NCBI GenBank assembly: GCA_022316685.1
Contig: JAKJHU010000667.1
Coordinates: 62,001-126,000, forward strand
Reading direction: 5' to 3'
DNA from: Progne subis subis
Lineage: Eukaryota; Chordata; Aves; Passeriformes; Hirundinidae
Length of the DNA stretch: 64,000 nucleotides
Both the position numbers and the translations under genes were made by a program. Within the stretch, counting starts at the first letter, position 1. Every line of letters begins with the position of its first letter. This document shows positions 10,901 to 21,221 of the stretch, piece by piece. Under the pieces are notes generated by a model. The model was given only the letters and a program-made list of their open reading frames with translations, did not search any database and was not told the origin of the DNA.

Positions 10901-11816
10901 GAGACCTACGGTGGGGCAATGGGGGATCTCTCGGGGATCCTGAGGGGTCTGTGTGGGCCTGGGGGTCTCTCTAGGGGATTTGGGGTGTCTCTAAGTGATT
11001 TAGGGCGGTCTGGAGGTCGCTAAGGGGTTTAGGGGGGGGCTGTAGGGGCTCTCTAGGGGTCTGGGGGGGCGTCTCTAGAGGGTCCAGAGGATTCCATAAA
11101 GGGGCTCGGGGGTCCCTAAATGGGGTCCGGGGGTCTCTTTAGGGGCTTTGTGTGTTTGAGGGGTCTATAGGGGATCTATAGGGGTCTGGGGGAGCCTCTA
11201 GCGGTTCCGGGGAGGTCTGGGGGTGTCTGTGTGTCCCTATGGGGGATTTGGGGGGGTCTAGTGGTCTCCAGAGAGGGTCTGAGGGCGCTATAGGGGATCT
11301 TTGGGGGATCTATAGAGGGTCCAGGGGGCTGGGTGTCCCTGTGGGGGATCTGTGGGTGTCTCTAGGGGCTCTGGGAGTCCCTATAGGGGATTTGGGGCGG
11401 TCTGGGGGGGTCTGGGGTTCTGTAGGGGGGGTTTGGGGGGTTCTGGTGGTGCTTTAGAGGCTCTATAGGGGTCTGTGGGAGCCAATAAAGGGTCATTGGG
11501 GGTCTGGAATTCTTGGGGTTTAAATGTTGCAATTTTGGGTTTTCTATTGGGAGATTTTTTGAATTTTGAGGCAAATGCAGGAATTTGGGAATTTCAGGTC
11601 CAAGTGTGGGAATTTTGAGATCTCTAGAGAGGATTTGGGGGAATTTTGTATCCAAACATGGGTAAATTGGGGAATTTTAGGTCCAAATGTAGAAATCTTG
11701 GCTATTTGGCTCCAAATGTGGGAGTTTTTTTCCAGATTTCCTCTAAAAGTTCTTGGTGATCAGCAGCGCCAGAACTGGCAAGTCCTACCTGCTGCAGCCC
11801 TTCATCAAGAGCAAGT
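10901..11816 (+). pseudogene. Rab4-like exons 1 and 2, copy b (broken)
   Basis: Rab4 is a small GTPase of early-endosome recycling. Exon 1 ends GAGACCTACG at 10901-10910 followed by donor GTGGGG. Exon 2 is 11736-11816 (81 bases) between a TTTTTTTCCAG acceptor and a GTAGG donor. Spliced, the phase is exact and gives E-T-Y-D-F-L, the Rab4 N-terminus, and later the P-loop region ending T-G-K-S. In this copy the fourth exon-2 codon is TAA instead of Phe, and P-loop positions are altered. The expected initiator codon reads GTG. No later Rab exons (switch I/II) are seen before the zinc-finger gene. The assignment rests on about 30 residues and the exon phase; Rab4A and Rab4B cannot be separated. 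Confidence 0.75.
10911..11735 (+). repeat. Minisatellite intron of Rab4-like copy b
   Basis: Starts at the exon 1 donor with degenerate units of the type GGGGTCTCTAGGGG, then changes near 11500 to AT-rich DNA with GGAATTTTG-like repeats up to the exon 2 acceptor. Matches 1-822, 32946-33793 and 43087-44031. Confidence 0.8.
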
Positions 11817-12490
11817 GTAGGAAATTCTGGTAATTTTCAGATATTTTGGAAATTCTGAGTGGTCAGAGGATTAGGGGGATTTTGGGGGGATTTTCAGATG
11901 GATTTTTTAAATATATTTCTGGTATTTGTTTGGGTTTTGTTGGGTTTTTTTGAGGGTTTCTTTTGTGTGTGTGGTGGTTTTTGGTGTTTTATTTGTTTTT
12001 TCCTTCATTCTGGATGGGTTTTGTTTGGTTTGGTGAATTTCTTGAAATTTGTGGAATATTATTGGCCTTTTTGGTCAAATTTTCAAGGTTTTCCTTTCTT
12101 TTAGCCCTTTTAATGCTCTTTTCATTTTTTGTTTTCAATTTTGCTTTTTTGGTGCAATTTTGGACAGTTTTTTTGCATTTTTTGAATTCTGTGTTCCTCC
12201 AGCTCTCCTCCATCCTGCAGCATTTTGGGGCATTTCCTGTCACTTCGGAGTCATTTTTGGTCACTTTTGGGCCATTCTTGGCCACTTTTATAGCATTTTC
12301 TGTCATATGGGGTAATTTGGGGCAATTTTGTCTCATTTTGGGTACATTTGAGGGGATTTTAGGTCAATTTTGAGCACTTTTGTGTCATTTTGAGCCAGTC
12401 TTTTGTAATTTTGGGTACATTTCTAGTCATTTTTTGATCATTTTGGGGCTATTGTCTGCCACTTTTTGGTCTCTTGAGGGGTGTTTTTGG
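11817..12490 (+). other. AT-rich intron-like stretch after Rab4-like exon 2
   Basis: T-rich sequence with many TTTTGG and CATTTTGG elements and no coding frame I can support. Matches 32170-32864 (inverted) and 44113-44750. In each copy it follows the exon 2 GT donor, so it reads as intron. Confidence 0.6.
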
Positions 12491-12990
12491 TGACTTTTGA
12501 GCCCTTCTTTGCTGTCTTCAGTCCGGGTCTCAGTGTTGATCTCAGCGCAGTCCAGGTCCCAGTGCCGGTAGCGGTGTCAGTCTTGGTCCCGGAGTGCTCC
12601 CAGTGCCAGTCTCAGTCTGGGTCCCAGTCCCGGAGCGGTGCCAGTCTCGGTGCTGGTTCCGGTGCCGGTCTTGGTCTCAGTCTTGGTGCCAGTGCCAGTT
12701 GTGGTGTCAGTTACGGTCTTGGTGTCAGTCCCGGTGCCGGTGCCTCTGTGGCGCCGGTCTCAGTTCCGGTGTACTGGTTCCGGTTCTGGTCCCGGTCCTG
12801 CAGCGGTGCCGCTCTCAGTTCTGGTGTCGGTTCTGGTCCCAGTCTTGGTCTCGGTGCCCGTCCCAGAGCAGCGCCGCTGTCGGTGCCGGTCTCGGATTCG
12901 GTGTCGGTCTGAGTCTTGGTGCTGGTGCTGGTTCTGGTGCTGACCTTGGTGTGGGTCTCAGTCCAGGTGCTGGAGATTTTAGGCCCATTT
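12490..12990. repeat. Minisatellite, GTGCCGGTCTCAGT type
   Basis: Short-period repeat matching 31690-32150 (inverted) and 44750-45210 almost base for base. Open frames here are repeat artefacts. Confidence 0.8.
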
Positions 12991-12999
12991 GGGTAATTT

Positions 13000-13560
13000 T
13001 GGGCCAAAGCGTGTTGCGTTGTGGTTTTTGGGAGTGGAGCTGAAGCCCAGAGCCGATAAGCCTCTGCGGTGGAAAGGCCGCTTGGGGAAGCTCAGGCGAA
13101 GCAGTCAAGCTCACACATGCACACACGGCACGTGGGCAGCTCAGCAAGGAGAGGCCAGAAGGCCTTGGCACTGGATCAGTTCCAGCCAGGTTTATTTCCA
13201 GAAGCCCAAGGGGAATCCAGATTGGAAAGGGGAGCACGTGTGCCGGTCTGCAGCTCAAGTGTGAGCTTCAGCAGCCCAAGACCTTGAGGCACGGGGGCAG
13301 AGCAAAGGGCAGGAAAGGTCAGTGTCCTCTAGGGAAAAGGGGGCCAGTCCCCGGGAACCCCAAAGCAATGGAGACCCAGAGGAAAGGAGAACCCAAAGGG
13401 CCAGGGGAATCAGGGAGGGGAGAAACTGAGGCAAACCATCGTGTCCAGAGCCCCATTGGGAAGTTCTCTGTCTCAGGCTGGGCAGGTGACTCTATGATGT
13501 GTCCTGCCAAGGCCAGGCCCTAGGTATTATGGCAAGGGGCTGCAGGGACTCCACACTCAG
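13000..13560. other. Single-copy block E
   Basis: Non-repetitive DNA of about 550 bases, nearly identical at 31140-31660 (inverted) and 45220-45780. I see no recognisable gene; the short open frames (91 and 72 codons) have no family features. It always lies between the GTGCCGGT minisatellite and the ACTGGGA minisatellite, upstream of the zinc-finger gene. Confidence 0.6.
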
Positions 13561-14830
13561 CATGATTCCAGTTGCTCACAGCCACTCCCACTCAATCCCA
13601 GTATGATTCCCATCACCTTCAGTGTGATCCCAGTTCTCCCCAGCATGGGTGCAGCTGTTCCCACTGTGACCCCAGTATGATCCCAGTTTCCCCTGGAATA
13701 GTCCCAGTCCCTCTCAGCATGTTCCCAGTCACTCCCAGTTGCCGCCAGTGTAGATCCGGTCACTCCCAGTTTCTTGCAGCGTGGTCCCAGTCATTCCCAG
13801 CATGGTCCCTTCTGTTCCCAGTGTTGTTCCAGTCCCCCCAGTATGGTTCCAGAGCCTCCCAGTATATCCCAGTTGCCCTCAGCATGCTCATAGTCATTCC
13901 CAGTCACTCCCAATTGCCCCAGTAAGGCTCTAGTTACCTGAGAATGATGCCATTCTTTCCCAGTTACTCCCAGTCACTCCCAGTATGATCCCAGTTGTGA
14001 TCTCAGTCCCCTCAGCATGGTTCCAGCACCTTCCAGTTGATCCCTGTTGCTCCCAGTGTGTTCACAGTTTCCCGCCAACATGGGCCCAGCAGCTCCCAGT
14101 AACCCCCAGTGATGATCCAGTCACACCCACTGTAATCCCAGTGGCTCCCAGGATGATCCCAGTGGGACCCATAGTCACTCCCAGTATGGTTCCAGTCACT
14201 TCCAGTATGATCCCAGTGAGTCACGCTAAAATCTCAGTCACTCCCAGTATGATCCATTGCACCCAGTCACTCCCACTATGGTTCCAATCATGGCCAGCAC
14301 CTTTCCAGTCTCTCCCAGTCTGACTCCAGTATGATCCCAGTCTCTGCCAGTACTATTCCACTCACTCCCAGTATGATTCCAGTCACTTGCAGTCTAATTC
14401 CAGTCACTTCCAGTGTGATGCCAGTGGCTCCCAGTGTGATTCCCAGTTGCTCCCTGTCAATGCCAGCATGACCCAGCAGCCTCCAGTATGATTCCAGTGA
14501 CCCCCTGTCTCTTCCAGTATGTCCCAGTCACCCCTTGCATACTCCCAGTCACTCCCACGTCATCCCAGTTGCTCTCAGCATGATTCCAGTTCCTCACAGC
14601 CACTCCCAGTCTTTCCCAGTATGATTCCCATCATCCTCAGTGTGATCCCAGTTCTTCCCAGCATGGGCCCAGCTGTTCCCAGTGTGATCCCAGTATGATC
14701 CCAATTTCCCCCATCAAAGTTCCAGTTGTTCCCAGTTCCTCACAGTATTATACCAGTTTCCCCTGGAATAGTCCCAGTCCCTCTCATCATGTTCCCAGTC
14801 ACTCCCAGTTGCCCCCAGTGTAGATCCACT
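13560..14830. repeat. Minisatellite, CCCAGTATGATCCCAGT type
   Basis: Longest array of the 20-25 base family in the window. The matching arrays beside zinc-finger genes 2 and 3 (30840-31110, 45780-46010) are about 0.25 kb, so the array has expanded here or contracted there since duplication. Confidence 0.85.
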
Positions 14831-14973
14831 CACTCCCAATTGCCTGTTTTTTATGGACCCCAGATGCCCGGTGACTTCTAGAGATGGACTTGGGCAGAGA
14901 GACCTTCAAACTCAACGTGCTCATCCCTTGTTCTCCCCCCAGACAGGATTTCCAATTCCCAAACCTTCGCAGG

Positions 14974-16190
14974 ATGGAGGAGGAGGCTGTGAGGAAGAGG
15001 AAGGTGCCCCAGGACAGCCAGGCAGGTGAGGAGGAAGTCAGTGCCACTTTCCTCCTCTCTCCTGCTCCATCTCCCAGCCCAGCATGGCCCCGGCTGCAGG
15101 ACAACCCCGCAGCCGACGCCGTCCTGCCGGGGACGCACTGAGGGGATCTCCTTCCCCTTCCCTCTGGCACGGAGGCAAATCCCATCCTCTCCTTGTCCTT
15201 CCTCCCCCAGACAAGGAGCTGAGCATGGAGACCAGGGAGGACAAATCCCCACAGCAGATCCTCGTGGAAGAGGCCGTTTTGAGCGGCTCCACGGGGCAGG
15301 AATCCAACGGGGAGGAAAAGTCCTGGCGATCCCTCGTGAGAAGAGACTGCAAAAGCAGATCACGAGGATCTGAGGAGGAAAGAGCCACCCTGTGCCAGGA
15401 AGGCGGCCAGAGATGGAGCCAGAGCTCAGACCTGGTGGTCCATGAGCAGCTTCATGATGGGGAGAAGCCCCACAAGTGCTTTGGGTGTGCAAAGAGCTTC
15501 AGCTGGCGGAGCGACCTGCTTCACCACCAGAGGATTCACACAGACGAACGGCCCTACGAGTGTGGGGAATGTGGGAAGAGCTTCAGAGAGAGCTCCAACC
15601 TAACCAAGCACCAGAAGATCCACACTGGGGAACGGCCATACAAGTGTGGGGAATGTGGGAAGTGCTTCAGGCACCGTATCAACCTGACTGTACACCAAAG
15701 GATCCACACTGGGGAGAGGCCCTACAAGTGTTCTGAGTGTGGGATGGGGTTTGTGACTAGCTCCCAGCTCCTTGAACATCAGGAGACACACACAGAGGAG
15801 AGGCCCTTCCGCTGCCCCTACTGCGGGAAGGGCTTCAAGAAAAATTCCAACCCCACTAGCCACAGGCACATCCACACCGGAGAGAAGCCCCACGAGTGTG
15901 ATGTATGTGGGATGAGCTTCATACGGAGCTGCAATCTGATCTACCACCAGAGGATCCACACTGGGGTGAGGCCTTATGAGTGTGATAAATGCAGCAAGAG
16001 GTTCTGCACGAGCCCCAAGCTCCTCTTGCACCAGCGGATTCACACAGAGGAGAGGCCCTTCCGCTGTCCTGACTGTGGGAAGGGCTTCACTCATAACTCC
16101 ACCCTCGTCAGACACCGGCCCATCCACACTGGGGGAGGCCCCACGAGTGTCCCCAGTGTGGGAAGAGCTTTTCACGGAGGTCTCACATGA
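14974..16190 (+). CDS. C2H2 zinc-finger protein, copy 1 (8 fingers)
   Basis: Two coding exons: 14974-15025 and 15211-16190, 343 residues when joined. Exon 1 follows a CCCCCCAG acceptor at 14942 and ends GGCAG|GTGAG; it encodes [17 protein letters not shown]. Exon 2 follows CCTCCCCCAG and continues in phase with an acidic linker ([10 protein letters not shown] region) and then eight C2H2 fingers joined by TGERPY-type linkers, the first being [10 protein letters not shown]. No KRAB, SCAN or BTB domain. A DNA-binding nuclear regulator is expected from the family. One base is missing at 16130-16137 (GGGGGAGG where copy 3 has GGGGAGAGG), so the ninth finger is lost and the protein ends with a frameshifted tail [17 protein letters not shown]. 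Eight intact fingers could still bind DNA. The Rab4-type promoter at 10605 lies upstream on the same strand. Confidence 0.85.
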
Positions 16191-16319
16191 CCAGACACCA
16201 ACTGAGGCACCAGTAAGGGAAGCCCTGCGAGTGCCCTGAGTGCAGGAAGAGCTTCGTGCTCTGCTCCAACTCCATCCTCCACTGGAGGTCCCACGTTGGG
16301 CAGAGCCCTGGTGTCACGA
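16191..16319 (+). pseudogene. Remnant of further zinc fingers after copy 1
   Basis: In other frames the DNA after the stop still reads as the end of finger 9 and a degenerate finger with CECPECRKSF. The same remnant follows copy 3 (47463-47560) and copy 2 (29060-29150, inverted). An ancestral gene probably had at least one more finger. Confidence 0.6.
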
Positions 16320-16873
16320 TCCGCTCGTACAAGCGAGAGTCGAGATGGTTCATTTACTGATCTCAGAGTGCAAAACACAACACAGAGGGGATTTCAGTAT
16401 TAATCAAAACAAATGCAACTTTTACTGATTGACCACAGCAAATGCCATAGAGGGATTAAGAGAGAGAGAGATAGAGAAAGCGAGAGAGGAAAGGGGGGAT
16501 ATAGCTACCAAAGGTGGAGATGAAGTCCTCGTGGTCCGGGCGATGGATCCACCTGTCATGTCGGGGAGAGTCTCTCATAATCTCTGGTTAACTCAGGGGT
16601 TTTTATTATAGTCCTTCATCGCGGGGGGAACAAGTAATAAGTCTGTTGAAGTCACCAAGGGGGAACAGGTAGCTCATGTTCTCAGCAGTAAGTGAGAGCC
16701 ATTGTCTTCTTGGTCCAAGGACCACACCTGCAGGCAAACATCTCACTTTGGTTAAGTCAGCCCCAGCCCCGTACTGGGGTTATACGGGTCTCGTGTCTCA
16801 GTCCTTGGGAGGGGCTTCGTACAGAGGTCTCAGTCTCAGTCCTTGGGAGGGGGCTTCGATCTCCGTCTGTCAC
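16320..16873 (-). repeat. Probable LTR fragment, minus orientation
   Basis: Begins TGTCACGATC at 16321 just where inverted-repeat homology ends. On the - strand it has a TATA-like CTATAATAAAAA near 16607. It also contains a purine-rich AGAGAGAGATAGAGAAAG tract. It looks like a solo or truncated retroviral LTR, but no target duplication was found and the far border (CTGTCA near 16873) is a guess. Confidence 0.4.
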
Positions 16874-17880
16874 AGTGGCTGTGAAGCAGATGAGGGATTT
16901 TCCTTGGGGGACCACCAGAGTTACCCCAGAAAGTTCACTTGGCCAAGAGGTGGGGAAATTCCTAGGCTATTGTCGTGAAGCAGGGAGCGTGAAGCGGGTG
17001 CAATCTTCAGGCACAGAAACTGCCATTACACTGCTCAAAGCCAGTGCACCGTGGCATGGTGACACAGGAAAATGCACCTGCAGACGATTGGCAAGCATCC
17101 ACCTCGAGCAGGCCAGAACTGCAGTGGGGTCCTCGGGGTCCTCACAATGATTGTGAGGCAAATGAGGGAAACTTCACAGCGACTCTTACAGAAGGGACCT
17201 TAAAGCCCAGGCAGTGCCAGCCCTGCCGTGGCAGGGACACCTGCCACTGTCCTGGGGTGCTCCAAGCCCCGTCCAGCCATGTCCAAAGGCAGCAGCCAGG
17301 CAGAAATGCGCTCGCCTGGCTGGGGCTGTGAGCTCCTCTGACACCAGCACGATGACAGATGCCATAGAATTCCATAGAATTCCATGTTTCCAAGGGAAAC
17401 AGCCCCGGAGAGCTCCAGAATCCTGGAGGATTCCCACTCCATGGTGGGAGGGTGCTGAAACGCTGAGGAGCCACCCAGTTGCCCACTTTCCTGACTTTGA
17501 AGCCCCTTCCCAAGCTCCTCTCCCTGTCCTGAGTGAATTCTCCAGCCAGGAGGGGATTGCCCTGCTCCAGAGCAGCTATCCTGACAGGAATGCTGAGGGA
17601 GCTGCCTGGGCACCCCTGGGATGGGGCTGGGACCCCCAGAGACCCCAGCCCAGCCACCCTAGATGCACCTGTAACCAGTGCCAAAGGCTGAAATTCCCCC
17701 AAAGCACCACAGAGTTGCTGGAACCCTTTTCCCACAGCTGATTTCTGCGGGTTCTCATCCTTTTTTGTTTGCACCTGCACAGCTCTGCCAGACCTCACCT
17801 TGCCAAAGAAATGCGATTCTAAAAAATGATAACTGAGAGTGACCAGGACTGAGTTAAAAAATAAAAGAAACAGGGCGAGA
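16874..17880. other. Unassigned stretch
   Basis: Single-copy DNA without a supported gene. A short imperfect duplication is visible: TGTGAAGCAGATGAGGGA near 16884 and TGTGAGGCAAATGAGGGA near 17154, which may mark an old insertion or local duplication. Open frames on both strands overlap each other and look like chance. Confidence 0.4.
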
Positions 17881-18270
17881 TGGTTTATTTGGTGACAGTG
17901 ATGTCACCTGCACAGCTCCCGCCATGGGCACCGTGCGGGTGGGTGAGAGGCTGGACATGAGGCCAGAGGTGCCCTGGGCTGAGCCCCAGCGTGGGCAGCG
18001 GCTGCGGGGGGATTCTGCCCCTGGGCCCCGCTCAGGTGAGAGCCCAGCTGCAGGATGGGAGCTGCTGGGGCGAGCCCAGAGGAACTGGAGCCCCTCTGGA
18101 GCCGGGCTGGGAGAGCTGGGAATGTTCCCCTGGAGAAGGGAAGGATGCAGGGAGAGCTCAGAGCCCCTTGCAGGGCGTGAAGGGGCTCCAGGAGAGCTGG
18201 AGAGGGACTGGGGACACCTGGAGCTGCTCCCAAAATCCCGGGGTGACCCCGGGCCCGAGCCCCGCCCCTT
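17881..18270. other. GC-rich stretch upstream of CpG island
   Basis: GC-rich DNA with open frames in several phases and no recognised domain. Possibly part of a promoter-proximal exon; nothing firmer can be said. Confidence 0.3.
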
Positions 18271-18475
18271 TTAGACCCCTCCGCCTCCCGACCAATCAGA
18301 TCGCTCGGTGGTGTTCTGGTCACGCCCCCTGTCTGTTGGTTCCCACCGTGGAACGCCGCTTGCTCCGCCCCTCAGGCTGTTCCTGGACGCCCATTGGCTG
18401 TCGTCAAGGGAGGCGGGGCTTACACGGTTTGGAAAGCGGCGGCGGCGGCACGGAGCGGGCGGAACCGCGTTCAGC
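18271..18475. promoter_or_regulatory. CpG-island promoter 2
   Basis: Dense CpG DNA with CCAAT boxes in both orientations (ACCAATCAG near 18291, CCATTGGCTG near 18391) and GC boxes (GAGGCGGGGC near 18411, CACGCCCCC near 18323), no TATA box. It leads into a CTCTCC tract and then segment D on the + strand, so it may drive a transcript to the right. It has no clear homology to the Rab4-type promoter. Confidence 0.6.
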
Positions 18476-18557
18476 TCCTCTCCTCTCCCTCTCCCTCTCC
18501 CTCTCCCGCTCCCTCTCCCTCTCCCTCTCCCTCTCCCGCTCCCTCTCCCTCTCCCCA
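18476..18557. repeat. (CTCTCC)n hexanucleotide tract
   Basis: About 13 units of CTCTCC with occasional CTCCCG variants, within the CpG island. It encodes a Pro-Leu or Pro-Ser repeat in two frames, which I regard as incidental. Confidence 0.85.
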
Positions 18558-18589
18558 CCGCTCCGCGCTTTCCGCCCAGCAACGAGGGC

Positions 18590-18850
18590 TGCAGAGACCC
18601 CAGCAGAGACTCCGCTCCACAGAGACCACCTCCAGCCCAGCACCCAGCTAAGCACGGATGGAGACCATCAGGGCACCCCCATAAGGGGAGGAGGATGGAC
18701 ATGACCTGCCTCCCATTATCACCACGGAAAACCTTGATCCGAGCCAAGAGCAACAAGGAGCGCTGCGGAGACCCCAGCAGAAACTCCGCTCTGTGGAGAT
18801 CACCTCCAGCCCACACTGAGGGAAGCAGGAACAGAAACAACCCAGCCCCC
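18590..18850. repeat. Two-unit repeat shared with block C
   Basis: Two units containing CAGAGACCCCAGCAGA, ACTCCGCT and CCTCCAGCCCA, then GACC..ATCCATTG-like ends. Related units lie in block C (about 4040-4440, inverted, and 39660-40060). They look like an old dispersed segment, perhaps a leader exon family; the function is unknown. Confidence 0.5.
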
Positions 18851-19320
18851 ATCCATTGTGGACGAGGACCCAAATATCCCGGGGGGTCCCTGGGTTTGGG
18901 GTTTTTGGGGTGGGATGTTTGGAGCTTGCAGGGTTCCAAAGCTGAACAGCAGATTCTCCTGTTGGAGACATCAGGAGCTCCCCAGGATGTGTTTTTGGGG
19001 GGTCCCGGTGGCGGCAGAGCCCCGGTGGGGGCCGGGGGATGCGGGTCCCCCCGCGGTGGGGGTTGGGCTTCCCGGGCCGGGCCCTCCGAGCTCTTGGACC
19101 AGCGGGGGGACACCGGGTTTGGGGAGCCCTGGGAAAGCCTCAGCTTCCCTAAGCAGGACCCTGGAGAAAGGAGAGCCCCAGAAGTGCAAAGAGGGGACCC
19201 TGAGAGAGGGGGACCCCTGGGATTGCCGGGACCCCAGCAGGAGCTGCTGGGGCTGGAGGGGTGGGATGGCCGGGAAAGGGGTTTGGGGGTCTTGGTGCTG
19301 GAAGTGGCTGCTCCTAGTTT
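18850..19320 (+). other. Segment D, second copy
   Basis: Inverted homologue of 7980-8400, with the shared stretches GGGGTCCCTGG, TTCCAAAGCTGA and CATCAGGAGCTCCCC, and lying downstream of CpG-island promoter 2. A candidate non-coding leader of a zinc-finger gene that is no longer attached: no zinc-finger exon follows before ERV1. Confidence 0.4.
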
Positions 19321-20400
19321 GAGCCCAGTTATTCCCAGTATGAGACCAGTTACTTCCCCTCACTCCCTACCTGATCCCTGTTGCTCCCAGTATGAGCCCA
19401 GTCACTCCCAGTCATTCCCAATTATGATGCCATTTGTCCCAAATACAGTCCCAGTTACTCCCAGTTTCTCAATCTTTTGTCCAGTGTATTCCCAGTTCTC
19501 CCAGTTACCCCGAGCATAGTCCTGGGCACTCCCAGTATGATCCCAGTCTCTCCCAGCAGGGCCCCAGGCACTCCCACTTGCTCCCAGTGTCCCCAGCACA
19601 GTCCCAGTTCCCCCCAGCACATAGCCAGTCTCTCCCAGTTTGGTCCCAGTCACCACCCCTATGGTCTCAGACACTCCCACTGTATCCCAGGACTGAAACT
19701 GGCACCAGCACCGAGACTGGCACCGCGTCTGGACCGAGATTGAGACTGGGACCAGAACCGCTCCGGGATCGAGCTCGGCACCGGGACTGGAATCAGCACC
19801 AGGAGCGCTCCGGGACTGACACCGAGGTCAGAACCGGGACCATGATCAGACCCAGAATTGCTCCAGGATTGGCTCCAGGACTGCTGTGTTCGTTCCACAG
19901 CAGTGGAATGGAACATTTGGCCGTGCCCCTGGGTGGGGCTGGGAGGGATCCCTGGGCAGGGCAGGAACGCCTCAGTTCACATCGTTACAGTGCAACCATC
20001 CTGGTCCATATGATCCCAGTTTGCATGATCCCATTCTCTAGGGTTCTGATCCAGATGGTCCCAGCCTGTGAAATCCCAGTCCATGGGATCCCAGTGCGTA
20101 CAATCCCAGTCTGTAAAATCCCAGTCCATGTAATCCCAACCCATACAATCCCAGTCTGTACAATCCCAGTCCATGTAATCCCAGCCCATGCAATCCCAGT
20201 CTGTACAATCCCAGTCCATGTAATCCCAACCCATACAATCCCAGTCTGTACAATCCCAGTCCACGTGAGCCCAACCTGTACAATCCCAGTCTACAAGGTC
20301 CCAGTCTGCATCATCTCAGTCTGGATGTTCCTGATCCATTCGGTCCCGGTCTGTGCAGGCCCAGTCTGTAGGATCCCAGTCCATGTGATCCCAGTCTGTG
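19320..20400. repeat. Minisatellite cluster with 15-base array
   Basis: 19320-19690 is the CCCAGTnACTCCCAGT type. 19690-19860 is the GACCGAGACTGGCACC type. 19860-19990 is a spacer homologous to 1740-1860. 20000-20400 is a 15-base array (CAATCCCAGTCTGTA variants) with a higher-order period of three units. The last array is an expanded relative of 1865-2030. Confidence 0.8.
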
Positions 20401-20711
20401 GGAGCCCAGTCTGTCTGCTCCTGCATGGCACATACTCCAAGACTCTGGAATTCCAGTTCCCAGCAAGGAAAAGCTGTTCCAGCCCTTGAAGGCAAAGCTC
20501 TGAATAAGAGGGCAAAAGCAGAGTGCAGCAAGATCCTACAGTGACATTTCACTGCCAGTCTCCAGAACTTCATCCATGCTTGCTGTAGCTCCTGGATTGG
20601 GAATTAAATCAGGGCAGGGTCATTGGTGGGAGCTGCCCTGGGTCAAGGGAGACACTGAGAGACAAAGAGAGCAGGCAGAGAGAGGCACGAGAGAAAGGAG
20701 AACACAAACAC
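20400..20711. other. 5' flank of ERV1
   Basis: Single-copy DNA without a gene I can support. It ends in ACAC (20708-20711), the left half of the ERV1 target duplication. Confidence 0.6.
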
Positions 20712-21200
20712 TGAGAGGAATGACAAGATTTGTCTTTACAAACAAGCCCTGGGTCTGCTGGTAGATCAAACTAGCACTGAGAGATGAGAGAAACAATGGG
20801 AAGGATTCTACTGATTGATGAATGGAAAAGAAGATACTTGCCTTTACAAACAAACCATAGGTTTGTAAATGAAATTGAATATTGAAAGATGAAAGCAACA
20901 ATGAGGAAAACCTCATAAATCCTATAAAAATTAAAAATTAGCGGGGTGTTATACATTAAAAGGGGAATCTTAGGCATTTTGGGAAGTCTGTACCTCTCAA
21001 GTACCTCGGCCAATGGGGAAAGAGAGAGGGAAATACGGACAGGAAATTAGGATAAAAAGGAGGCTGCATCCTCCGAAAAACTGAGAGACCCCAGGGGAAA
21101 TGCCCCATGGCCTCTCCCTTTATTCGAATAAAGTAAAAGGACTCCTCTGTCTCCTTTTTATACATAAACCTCTAGTGTTCGTGGATTAATTTTCCTAACA
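20712..21200 (+). repeat. ERV1 5' LTR
   Basis: 489 bases, TGAGAGGA to CCTAACA. A CCAAT box (near 21010), a TATA-like GATAAAAAGG (21051-21060) and a polyadenylation signal AATAAA (21127-21132) are in order. Confidence 0.9.
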
Positions 21201-21204
21201 ATTC

Positions 21205-21221
21205 TGGGACTCGTCCGGGAT
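21205..21221 (+). promoter_or_regulatory. ERV1 primer-binding site, tRNA-Pro-like
   Basis: TGGGACTCGTCCGGGAT lies 4 bases after the LTR. It matches the tRNA-Pro site used by many gammaretroviruses except for one missing and one changed base near the 5' end. Confidence 0.65.

Larger units (their letters stand above)
1..16300. repeat. Left arm of large inverted repeat 1
   Basis: Read in reverse complement, this arm matches about 29060-43960 block by block: Rab4-like module, minisatellites, GC-box array, single-copy block C, block E and zinc-finger gene all recur in mirrored order. Homology stops just after the zinc-finger stop codon, where the left side runs into LTR-like DNA (16320) and the right side into another flank (29060). 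The arms differ mainly in minisatellite length and in the absence of segment D from the right arm. Borders were judged by eye. Confidence 0.85.

Noticed and set aside
11736..15025. Rab4-zinc-finger fusion protein by splicing exon 2 to the zinc-finger exon
   Set aside because: The joined frame (one base from exon 2 plus ACAGGATTT) reaches a TGA after 16 codons, and exon 2 of copy b already has a TAA. Only a non-coding leader role remains possible.
15084..15210. Extension of zinc-finger copy 1 upstream to an ATG at 15084 (and the equivalents in copies 2 and 3)
   Set aside because: This reads through the intron. A better model starts in the upstream exon with [10 protein letters not shown] and uses clear GTGAG and CCCCCAG splice sites in phase, conserved in all three copies.
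15600..16175. Open frames opposite the zinc-finger exons (also 29034-29747, 29808-30257 and 46851-47390)
   Set aside because: Antisense shadows of the 84-base finger repeat, with no features of their own.
18308..19519. A 403-codon + strand frame across CpG promoter 2 and segment D
   Set aside because: It crosses promoter DNA, a hexanucleotide tract and a minisatellite, shows no domain, and overlaps a 280-codon frame on the other strand.
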